NCBI GenBank assembly: GCA_009380045.1
Contig: WHSN01000009.1
Coordinates: 1 to 51,600, forward strand
Direction: 5' to 3'
From: Luteitalea sp.
GTDB taxonomy: Bacteria > Acidobacteriota > Vicinamibacteria > Vicinamibacterales > CAVVIG01
DNA: 51,600 nucleotides
Positions 38,445 through 46,326 of this stretch are shown one piece after another (position 1 is the first letter of the stretch; every line of letters starts with the position of its first letter). The position numbers were made by a program, and so were the translations under genes. The notes below the pieces were generated by a model. That model did not search any database, was not told where the DNA came from, and saw nothing but the letters and a program-made list of their open reading frames with translations.

Positions 38445-39677
38445 ATGAGACTGGCCTTCATATCGAGCTCTCTCGAAAGCGGCGGCCTGGAGCACGAAGT
38501 CGAAGCCAACGTGCAGCTCGCGCTGACGCACGCGCACGAGGTTCGACTGTTCACGCCTTACAAGGTTCGCGACGATTCCAGGATCCGGCGGAACCTGGAG
38601 CAGCTGCTGACGTTTGACAGCGGACAGGAGGAGTGGCGCAGAAGCTTCTACGGACGCGCCGTGCTGAGCCTCGCGAAGGCCAAGCACCTGCTCACGGCCC
38701 GGCGCCGTCCGTCGTCGTTTGAAGAAGTCAGCCTTGGCCGCCGTTTCATGCCGGTGGCGGACCAGCCCGGCTTCTGGGACGAGCAGGCGCGCCGCGTCGT
38801 CGCCGGGTCCGACCTCGTTCACCTGTTCGGCAAGCCGAAACCGTTCATGGCGCGAGTCGCGACGTCTGCTCGAGCGGCGGGAGTCAAGGTCATCTACGAA
38901 GAAGCGTCGCAAGTGACCGCCGAATACGCCAACCGCCGGCTCCACCGGCAGTTCACAGCCTCGTCGGCCTCGTGCGACGTCATCATCGCCCGTTGTCAGC
39001 GACATATCGACGACATCCGGACGCACTATCAGTATCGAGGTGCGACGAGAGTGATTGAACAATGGGCGTACGGGACGGAAGACGATCTGCTCGGGATCGA
39101 TCGCGCCGGGCACCGGGCGACGGGGCAGGCGCTGACGTTCGGGTCGATCGGCCGACTGGACGACGGTAAGGGCATGGATACCATCCTGAAGGCTTTTGCG
39201 AGGGCCAAGCAGCACCTGCCCGATAGCCGGCTCCGCATCGCCGGCGCGGGACAGCATGCGACGGACCTGCGCAAGCTGGCCGCGGACCTGCGGATCGATG
39301 GTGACACGGAGTTTGTCGGCCATATGGACGGAGGGCGTAAGATCGCCTTCTACGCCGGCATCGACGCGTTCGTCATTGCCTCGCTCAACGAAGGGGGACC
39401 GATCACCGGCGTCGAAGCCATGGCTGCGGGTCTCCCGATCCTGTCCACGCCAGTGGGCGCCATGCCCGAGCGTCTCGAACATGGCACTGAGGCGCTGTTT
39501 TTCGAACCTGGAAGCGCGGAGGCGCTGGCGGCGTCGATGGCCCTGCTGCAGGATGCCAGCCTGCGGCACCGCCTGGGTTGTTCAGCCCGGCACCGCTACG
39601 GCCTCCGGAACCACTCCCAGGTCTGCGCTCCGCAGAAGACCGCGCTTTGGAACGAGTTGGGAAGGCCGATCCGGTGA
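38445..39677 (+). CDS. Glycosyltransferase family 4
   Basis: MRLAFISSSLESGGLEHEVEANVQLALTHAHEV; GSIGRLDDGKGMDTILKAFARAKQHLPDSRLRIAGAG; SLNEGGPITGVEAMAAGLPILSTPVGAMPERL. Confidence 0.85.
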   Translation: MRLAFISSSLESGGLEHEVEANVQLALTHAHEVRLFTPYKVRDDSRIRRNLEQLLTFDSGQEEWRRSFYGRAVLSLAKAKHLLTARRRPSSFEEVSLGRRFMPVADQPGFWDEQARRVVAGSDLVHLFGKPKPFMARVATSARAAGVKVIYEEASQVTAEYANRRLHRQFTASSASCDVIIARCQRHIDDIRTHYQYRGATRVIEQWAYGTEDDLLGIDRAGHRATGQALTFGSIGRLDDGKGMDTILKAFARAKQHLPDSRLRIAGAGQHATDLRKLAADLRIDGDTEFVGHMDGGRKIAFYAGIDAFVIASLNEGGPITGVEAMAAGLPILSTPVGAMPERLEHGTEALFFEPGSAEALAASMALLQDASLRHRLGCSARHRYGLRNHSQVCAPQKTALWNELGRPIR

Positions 39678-41464
39678 CCGTTCGTGAACGGGTGTCGCCC
39701 GGCGCGGGCGCAGACGACTGGTCCGGGGCGACGGGCGCCGTGGCGCCGGCGCCGCTCGCGGGTATGCGACCGCGCCTCCGCGCGGGTGTGATTTGCGAGG
39801 GCATTACCTTACCCTTCTGGCAGGCGGAAGCGATCGAGCAGCTTCGGCGTGTCGAGGGAGTCGAGCTCGCACTGGTCGTCCTGGTCGCGAGACCCGAAGT
39901 TCCCGCCGGGTCAGGACTGTCCCTGTGGCGGTGGCACACGCAGGTGTCCGCCAGGCTCCGAACACAGCCGGCGATGGAGCCGGTTGATTTATCCGAAGCC
40001 GTGAGGGCGGTCCCCCGCTTGACATGCGACGGATCTTCGAACGCCGAGCCGGCGCGCGCCTTCTCGGAACGCGACATCGAGACGATCCGGCGACATCGTT
40101 TGGACTTCGTCCTCAACCTTCGTCGCGAGACGATCGCCGGCGGCATGCTGGAGGTCGCCCCTCACGGGATCTGGTCATTCAGGTTCCCTCGGTATGAGGG
40201 GGGGCCGGCAGGATTCTGGGAGGTTTACCGGGGTGATCCGTTGAGCGGGCTGATCCTTCACCGCTCCGGCGGTCAGCGCGACGTCGATGCCGTGATTCGG
40301 GAGGCACAGTTCAAGACCGTCGCCGACTCCGACAGCGGAAATTGCGCTCACGTCATGATGAGCTCGGCCACCTGGCCGGCGCTCACCGCCCGTCTCCTGC
40401 TCCAGGGTTTCGCGGACGAGGTGTTTCGCCTCTCGTCTTCACCCGTTGCGCCGTCGTCTCCACCCGTCGCGCCGCCGTACGGGCAGCCAACGAACCTCCA
40501 GATGGCCGTGCATCTTGGCCGGCTGACGCGGAACATCGCGCTGAAACACACCTCCGACCTGTTCGGGCGATCGGAATCGGGCCCAGACGATTGGGCGATC
40601 GGCATCACCACCGCGCCCATGACGGCGGTGATCGCGGGCAACTCCGACGCACCCATCACGTGGCTGTGCGCACCTGCAGGGCACTACTATGCGGACCCGT
40701 TTGTCATCACGCGGGGCGCCACGACCTATATTTTCGTTGAAGACTACGCTCGCACGGAGAAGAAGGGACGCATCGCGGTGATCGAGACCGACGACTTTCG
40801 AACCTTCACCGCCGCGAGAACGGTCCTCGATCGGCCATTTCACTTGTCGTACCCCTGCGTCTTCGTGCACGACGATCGCTACTACTGCGTGCCGGAGCAA
40901 CATCGTTCGGGCGAGGTGGCGCTGTACGAAGCCGAGGACTTCCCGCGCGGCTGGGTGAAGCGCGCCACCCTCCTCCAGGGCTTCCCAGGTGTCGATCCGA
41001 CGGTGTTCCAGCACCTCGACCGCTGGTGGATGTTCGTCACGAACCGGTCGAACGACGACGTCACCCACCTGTACCTCTTTTTTGCGGACACCCCGCTCGG
41101 GCCCTGGACGGCCCACCACACGAACCCGGTCCGATCGGACAAGCACAAGGTCCGTCCCGCGGGGATGCCGTTCCAGGTGAACGGTCTGCTGGTTCGGCCG
41201 GCGCAGGACTGCTCGCGCACGTACGGCGGCCGAATCGAGCTTCATCAGATCACCAGCCTCACGACAACCGACTTCGAAGAGCAATTCCTCGGCGTTGTCG
41301 AGCCCCGGCAGGAGTGGCCATTCGCCGCGGGCCTGCACACGATCAACGACGCGCAGTCGGTCAGGGTCTTCGACGCCAAGCGACGCTTGATGGTGAAACA
41401 CAGCTTCCGCAAAGCGGCGCGCCGGAAGCTCCGGACGGCCCTGATGGCCGCCGGGCTCCGGTGA
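39674..41464 (+). CDS. Two-domain protein: formyltransferase-like N-terminus fused to GIPC-transferase/GH43-like five-bladed propeller
   Basis: N-terminal RHRLDFVLNLRRETIAGGMLEVAPHGIWSFRFPRYEGGPAGFWEVYRGDPLSGLILH; C-terminal ITWLCAPAGHYYADPFVITRGATTYIFVEDYARTEKKGRIAVIETDDF...PFHLSYPCVFVHDDRYYCVPEQHRSGEVALYE. Confidence 0.72.
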   Translation: MTVRERVSPGAGADDWSGATGAVAPAPLAGMRPRLRAGVICEGITLPFWQAEAIEQLRRVEGVELALVVLVARPEVPAGSGLSLWRWHTQVSARLRTQPAMEPVDLSEAVRAVPRLTCDGSSNAEPARAFSERDIETIRRHRLDFVLNLRRETIAGGMLEVAPHGIWSFRFPRYEGGPAGFWEVYRGDPLSGLILHRSGGQRDVDAVIREAQFKTVADSDSGNCAHVMMSSATWPALTARLLLQGFADEVFRLSSSPVAPSSPPVAPPYGQPTNLQMAVHLGRLTRNIALKHTSDLFGRSESGPDDWAIGITTAPMTAVIAGNSDAPITWLCAPAGHYYADPFVITRGATTYIFVEDYARTEKKGRIAVIETDDFRTFTAARTVLDRPFHLSYPCVFVHDDRYYCVPEQHRSGEVALYEAEDFPRGWVKRATLLQGFPGVDPTVFQHLDRWWMFVTNRSNDDVTHLYLFFADTPLGPWTAHHTNPVRSDKHKVRPAGMPFQVNGLLVRPAQDCSRTYGGRIELHQITSLTTTDFEEQFLGVVEPRQEWPFAAGLHTINDAQSVRVFDAKRRLMVKHSFRKAARRKLRTALMAAGLR

Positions 41465-43137
41465 CGGACATGGACGATCCCGAAGTGAGCGCAGCCGTGG
41501 AAGAACCGCGGGTGGCGGCGACGTTGACCCGAGTCGCCGTCATGCTGATCGCCCTGGTATCCGGCCTCGTGGCCATCAGCGCGGCTGCCCGCGGGACAAC
41601 GCCACCGATCCTCGCCCCGTACCTGTCGGCGACGAACGGCCAGCAGTGGTTCGTGAGCCCCGACGGCGCGGCGACGAACGACGGCACGCTGGCGCACCCG
41701 CTGGATCTGGCCACGGCGATATCGGCGGACAGCCCGGCGATGCCCGGCGACACGATCTGGCTGCGGGGCGGCCGGTATGCCGGGGCGTTCACCAGCGCGC
41801 TCGCAGGGACGGCGGCGGCGCCGATCGTCGTGCGGCAATATCCTGGCGAGCGGGCGACGATCGACGGCGCCGGCGTCCACGCCAATACATTCACCGTGCG
41901 GGGCGAGCACGCCTGGTACTGGGGGTTCGAGGTGACGAACTCCGACCCGATCCGCGTCTACGACGAGAAAGTCGAAGTCAACGATGCCGCGGGCGATGAC
42001 GGCGTCCGCGGCGTCGGGATCAACGTCTTTGGTCCGCACACACGCTTCATCAACCTCGTCGTGCACGACGCGCTCGGCGGCTTCGGGCTGTGGGAATCGG
42101 CCGTCGACGCCGAAATCTACGGCTGTCTCGCGTACAACAACGGCGTCGTGGATGCGGCGCGAGGGCACGGGCACGGGTTCTACATTCAGAACCGTGTCGG
42201 CACCAAGAGAATCGCCGACGTGATCGCGTTCGGCAATCACGCCACCGGGATGAAGGTCTACGCCGAATCGGGCTACGGGATCGGCGTGCAGTTCGAGGGC
42301 GTGATCAGCTTCAACAACGGCGTCGCCTCGCTGACCGGCGGCCCGCGCCACAAGATCGAGAATCTTTTCGTGGGGACCACCGACAACCCCGCAGATCGCA
42401 TCAGCGTGCGCGACAGCGCCTTTTACCACCTTCCCGGCGTGCTCGGGCCCAACGTCACGCTCGGCTATCAGAACATGGACAACGGCGGGCTCACCGTCCG
42501 GGACAACTTCATCATCGGTGGCTCGGTGGCGCTGACGGCAAGCCATTGGCGCGATGCGCAGGTCACCGGCAACACGCTCTACGCCGAGACTTCGGAGAAT
42601 CCCAATTCCGATCAGAGCCTCGCGAAGGTGCACCAGCCGCCCGACAGCACGTATCGCTGGGATGGCAATACCTATATCGACGGCACACGACAGGCGTTCC
42701 CCTTTACGTTCAACGACGCCGTGACACCCGAGGGCGGCGGGAACCTGGCCTGGAGCGACTGGCTGCGTTCGAGCGGGTTCGATACGACGGCCACCTATGT
42801 CGCCGGCGCTCCGACCGGAACGACCGTTCGAGTGAGGCCCAACCAGTACGAACCCGGCCGGGCCAACATCGTCATTTACAACTGGGATGAAGTCGAGCAG
42901 GTGGCGGTCGATCTGGGCGCCGCGGGTCTGGTGCCCGGCGACGGATACGAGATCCGTGATGCACAGAACTATTTCGGCGCGCCGGTCCTGAGCGGGGTCT
43001 ACCTCGGGACGACGGTCGCCGTGCCGCTCACTGGGCTCGTCGCCGGCGCCCCGGTCGGCCAGGTCCTGTTTCCCCAGATTCACACTGCTCCAGCGTTCGG
43101 CGTATTCGTCGTGCGCAAGCTCTTCGACGGCAGATGA
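41461..43137 (+). CDS. Membrane-anchored right-handed parallel beta-helix protein, copy 2
   Basis: GTG start; hydrophobic VAVMLIALVSGLVAISAAA; WFVSPDGAATNDGTLAHPLDLATAI, IVVRQYPGERATIDGAG, FEVTNSDPIRVYDE colinear with copy 1 at 20037..21743. Confidence 0.78.
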   Translation: MTDMDDPEVSAAVEEPRVAATLTRVAVMLIALVSGLVAISAAARGTTPPILAPYLSATNGQQWFVSPDGAATNDGTLAHPLDLATAISADSPAMPGDTIWLRGGRYAGAFTSALAGTAAAPIVVRQYPGERATIDGAGVHANTFTVRGEHAWYWGFEVTNSDPIRVYDEKVEVNDAAGDDGVRGVGINVFGPHTRFINLVVHDALGGFGLWESAVDAEIYGCLAYNNGVVDAARGHGHGFYIQNRVGTKRIADVIAFGNHATGMKVYAESGYGIGVQFEGVISFNNGVASLTGGPRHKIENLFVGTTDNPADRISVRDSAFYHLPGVLGPNVTLGYQNMDNGGLTVRDNFIIGGSVALTASHWRDAQVTGNTLYAETSENPNSDQSLAKVHQPPDSTYRWDGNTYIDGTRQAFPFTFNDAVTPEGGGNLAWSDWLRSSGFDTTATYVAGAPTGTTVRVRPNQYEPGRANIVIYNWDEVEQVAVDLGAAGLVPGDGYEIRDAQNYFGAPVLSGVYLGTTVAVPLTGLVAGAPVGQVLFPQIHTAPAFGVFVVRKLFDGR

Positions 43138-43147
43138 CGACCGTTCA

Positions 43148-44230
43148 GTGACCACGGACAGGACAATGGAGGACCGCGTGCGGCTACGGGGATGGTTATC
43201 GAACCTGCTGCTTCTCGTCGTCAGCACCGGCGTGTCGCTCCTCGGCGCGGAGCTCGTGCTGCGCCTGATCGAGCCGACGTCTCCTCCGGGCACGACGTAC
43301 GGACGGCCGGTGCAGAAGAACTCCTACGACTTCCGAGATCGTGAATTTGCCATCCCGAAACCGGCGGACACCTATCGCATCCTGGTGCTCGGCGACTCCT
43401 TCACCTGGGGAGTCGGTCTGGATGTCGGCCAGACGATTCCAAAGCAGCTCGAGGATGAACTGCGCCGGCGGAGCGGCGGGCGTGCCATCGACGTCATCAA
43501 CGCCGCGATCCCGGGCACGAACACCGTCGATCAGTTGCTCCTTCTTCAAGACCGGGCGCTCACCTACGACCCGGACATGCTGGTCCTCATCTACAACCTG
43601 AACGACATCGACTTCAAACCTGTGCTCGCCCCGAGCAGCTACGACGAAGGCACCGCCACACCGGTGGTCCAGATCGATCCCGGCGACGACGTCACGCAGT
43701 GGTCGAAGAGCAGCGGCCTGCGTGGCCTGATCCTGCAGATCGAATATCACTCGGCACTCGCCCGCTTCATGGTGCCCCGCGCCGGCCAGCTGTTGCAGCG
43801 GGCGGGGGTTCTGAACAGCGTGGAGTTCTCCTGGGTGGCCAAAGTGTTCCAGGGATTCACCGACGACAACCCTGGCTGGCTCGAATCCAAACGGGCGTTG
43901 GAAGAAATCGCCCGGATCTGCAAGGCGCGCAACGTGCCGTTCGTCATCGCCATTTATCCGCTGCTGGTCGGTCTGGACGACTATCAGGGACGTGACGCGC
44001 ACGAAGTGGTTCGACGACATGGCGCCGCCACGGGCGTCGCGGCGACCGTCGACCTGTTGCCGCTGTTCGAAAACAAGCCGGGCAGGTCGTTCTGGATCAA
44101 CTATGCCGACGGCCATCCAAATGCCCAGGCGCACCGGCTGGTGACCGAGGCGCTGCTGCCGGTCGTGCAGCAGCACGCAGACATCCCGCGCAGCGCTCGA
44201 CACCCTCCTGTCGAGGGCGCCGACAAGTAG
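43148..44230 (+). CDS. SGNH/GDSL-type hydrolase, membrane-anchored, copy 2
   Basis: ILVLGDSFTWGVGLDVGQTIPKQLEDEL; IYNLNDIDF; WINYADGHPNAQAHRLV; colinear with copy 1. Confidence 0.82.
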   Translation: MTTDRTMEDRVRLRGWLSNLLLLVVSTGVSLLGAELVLRLIEPTSPPGTTYGRPVQKNSYDFRDREFAIPKPADTYRILVLGDSFTWGVGLDVGQTIPKQLEDELRRRSGGRAIDVINAAIPGTNTVDQLLLLQDRALTYDPDMLVLIYNLNDIDFKPVLAPSSYDEGTATPVVQIDPGDDVTQWSKSSGLRGLILQIEYHSALARFMVPRAGQLLQRAGVLNSVEFSWVAKVFQGFTDDNPGWLESKRALEEIARICKARNVPFVIAIYPLLVGLDDYQGRDAHEVVRRHGAATGVAATVDLLPLFENKPGRSFWINYADGHPNAQAHRLVTEALLPVVQQHADIPRSARHPPVEGADK

Positions 44231-44256
44231 GACCCTCGACAGAAAGGCCAAACGAC

Positions 44257-45897
44257 GTGCGCAGCCAGGTCCGTTTCGGAGAGTCAGCCCAGGGGCCGAT
44301 CGACGTGTCACCGATGGGCCCAGCCGACATCGATGGCGCCCCGGTGACCTGCGTGGCCTCGGAGATCCCGGGTGCCCCGACCACGCCCGTGGGACTCGGG
44401 CACATCATCGGGATCGCCGGCGCTCACCGCAATGCCTGCGTCGCGGTGTGGAAAAACGGGGCGTTGCAAGGGGCCACGGAGCTCGAACGCCTGACACGAG
44501 TCCGCCACGCCGGCCTCCAGCTCGGGTACTTTCCGGAAGCGGCCCTCGAAGCGATTGGTGGGCGCGACTGGCATGACGCGGACGCGTTCGTCGTCGCCGA
44601 GGAAGACGTCGATCTTCCGGCTTCGGCGGATCCGATCCGCGTCGGCCATCACGCGGCGCACGCGGCGGGGGCGTTTCTCACCTCCCCCTTCGACAGGTCT
44701 GCGGTCGTGGTGTGCGATCGTCACTCGGCATCCGAAATCAGCGTGTGGCTCGGACACGGAACGGCGCTCTGCGATCAGCACTGGCCGTGGAGCGGCACCG
44801 GCTTTGCCCGGCTCTACGCCGATTGCGCGGCGATCCTGGGGTTCTCTCGTGAAGGCCAAGAGCATCGGGTCGAGACGCTGGCACGGATCGGCCGGCCACG
44901 CCACGTCGAACGGCTGGCGCAACTCTGGCGCTACGAGAACAACAGGCTCGATCTATGTCCCGGCTGGGAAGGACAGCTCGCGCAACTGGTGGAGGGTGCC
45001 GGCGGTCCCACCGCCAATCGAGCGGATGTCGCCTGCTCGGTGCAGCATCAACTCGGGAGGCTTCTCCTTGCCCTGCTCGAAGACGTCAAGGCGGCGTTGG
45101 ACGTCGGGCACCTGTGTCTCGGCGGCGGACTTTTCTACAACACCTACCTGAACACGCTGGTCGAGCAGTCGCGGCTGTTCGAGCGCGTCTTCGTGCCGAT
45201 CAACCCGGGCAACGCCGGGCTCGCCGCCGGCGCGGCGCTCGCGCTTGCTGGCGATCACCCGCCAGCGGGCGCGGCATCCCTGTCCCCGTTCCTCGGGCCC
45301 GGCTACACCGCCGAGGAGATCAAGCAGACGCTCGACAACTGCAAGCTGACCTACGACTACGTGAGCGAAGCCGATGCCATCGAACGGACGGTCGCGGCCC
45401 TCAAGCGCGGGCGCCTCGTCGGGTGGTTCCAGGATCGCATGGAGTGGGGCCCTCGCGCGCTCGGCCATCGTTCGATCCTCGCCGATCCCCGTCACCCCCA
45501 CGTTCTCGAGAATCTCAACCTGTTCCTGAAAAAGGGCGATCGCCACCGCGCGTATGGGTTGTCGGTGCTCGTGGAACAGCTCGGGCAGCACTTCGTCGGA
45601 CCCGAGGAATCGCAATTCATGCAGTATGAGTACGCCCTCAGGGAGCCGCAGCTTCTGTCGTCCGCGCTGCCCGCCGGGGCGTCGACGCTGCGCGTTCAGA
45701 CGGTTGGTCCGAGCGCGTCGCTCTTCTACCGGCTGCACCAGCGGTACGCGGACGACACCGGCGTCGGCGCGCTGATCAACACATCGTTCAACGGTTTCCT
45801 CGAGCCAATCGTGTGCAGCCCGCGAGACGCCGTGCGGGTGTTCTACGGGACCGGGCTCGACCTGCTGGTCATCGGACGGTTCCTGGTCGTCAAGTAA
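44257..45897 (+). CDS. Divergent NodU/CmcH-family carbamoyltransferase, copy 2
   Basis: HIIGIAGAHRNACVAVWKNGALQGATELERLTRVRHAG; VGHHAAHAAGAF; GWFQDRMEWGPRALGHRSILAD; INTSFNGFLEPIVCSP. The FRPFAP motif is replaced (HRAYGLSVL). Confidence 0.85.
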   Translation: MRSQVRFGESAQGPIDVSPMGPADIDGAPVTCVASEIPGAPTTPVGLGHIIGIAGAHRNACVAVWKNGALQGATELERLTRVRHAGLQLGYFPEAALEAIGGRDWHDADAFVVAEEDVDLPASADPIRVGHHAAHAAGAFLTSPFDRSAVVVCDRHSASEISVWLGHGTALCDQHWPWSGTGFARLYADCAAILGFSREGQEHRVETLARIGRPRHVERLAQLWRYENNRLDLCPGWEGQLAQLVEGAGGPTANRADVACSVQHQLGRLLLALLEDVKAALDVGHLCLGGGLFYNTYLNTLVEQSRLFERVFVPINPGNAGLAAGAALALAGDHPPAGAASLSPFLGPGYTAEEIKQTLDNCKLTYDYVSEADAIERTVAALKRGRLVGWFQDRMEWGPRALGHRSILADPRHPHVLENLNLFLKKGDRHRAYGLSVLVEQLGQHFVGPEESQFMQYEYALREPQLLSSALPAGASTLRVQTVGPSASLFYRLHQRYADDTGVGALINTSFNGFLEPIVCSPRDAVRVFYGTGLDLLVIGRFLVVK

Positions 45898-46014
45898 GGC
45901 ACATCTCCACTCGCTCGGGTTCTCGCCCTCCGGCACGCTCCTCGCCTGCTCCTCCCCCGTTTCTTTCCCGATCCGACCTCGCCTCCCGTTCGCGCCTCCG
46001 ACTCCCCCGGATCT

Positions 46015-46224
46015 TTGTCCTTCGTGCGTTCATGGCGCGAGACGGCTGGCCTCGCCCTGAGTGTACCGATCGGTACCACGGATACAGCGGCGCCTTTCAA
46101 CGTGCAGTGGGACACGCGCGCCAACGAACCGGGCCAGGTCACGCTGGCGGCGGTGGCCAGAGACGCGGCAGGCAGTACGACGACGTCGAAGAAGCTGGTG
46201 GTGCAAGTCCGCAACGTTTCGTGA
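46015..46224 (+). pseudogene. Remnant of an Ig-like (bacterial Big-type) domain protein
   Basis: SVPIGTTDTAAPFNVQWDTRANEPGQVTLAAVARDAAGSTTTSKKLVVQVRNVS resembles the second half of a single Ig-like repeat; no matching upstream half or signal peptide seen. Confidence 0.45.
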
Positions 46225-46326
46225 GGCGCCAACGCTTGCACGGCAGCACCAGGGCACGAACTCTTCTCGATCAAGAACTTCGTGGGTTCGTCGTGGTTTC
46301 GCGGGTCCAGGGTGGTGAAAATGCGC

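Noticed and set aside
4770-40204. Poly-G tracts of 7 (4770-4776, 23875-23881, 28706-28712, 40198-40204) inside glycan genes as possible phase-variation sites
   Set aside because: At this GC content runs of 7 G are expected by chance at least this often, and all the genes are in frame; no evidence of contingency loci.
40434-40480. Imperfect repeat encoding SSSPVAPSSPPVAPPYG
   Set aside because: Looks like a Ser/Pro-rich inter-domain linker, ordinary for a two-domain protein.
41245-43293. Long antisense ORF (682 aa, minus strand), and similar ones at 27122..28795, 17641..19263, 35610..37184, 15303..16823
   Set aside because: They mirror well-supported + strand genes in high-GC DNA, where antisense frames stay open; the translations are Arg/Asp/Gly/His-rich and show no recognisable domain.
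20037-45897. The two modules as a recent DNA-level duplication or assembly repeat
   Set aside because: Protein similarity is clear, but the nucleotide sequences are strongly diverged with no long identical blocks noticed, so an assembly artefact is unlikely.
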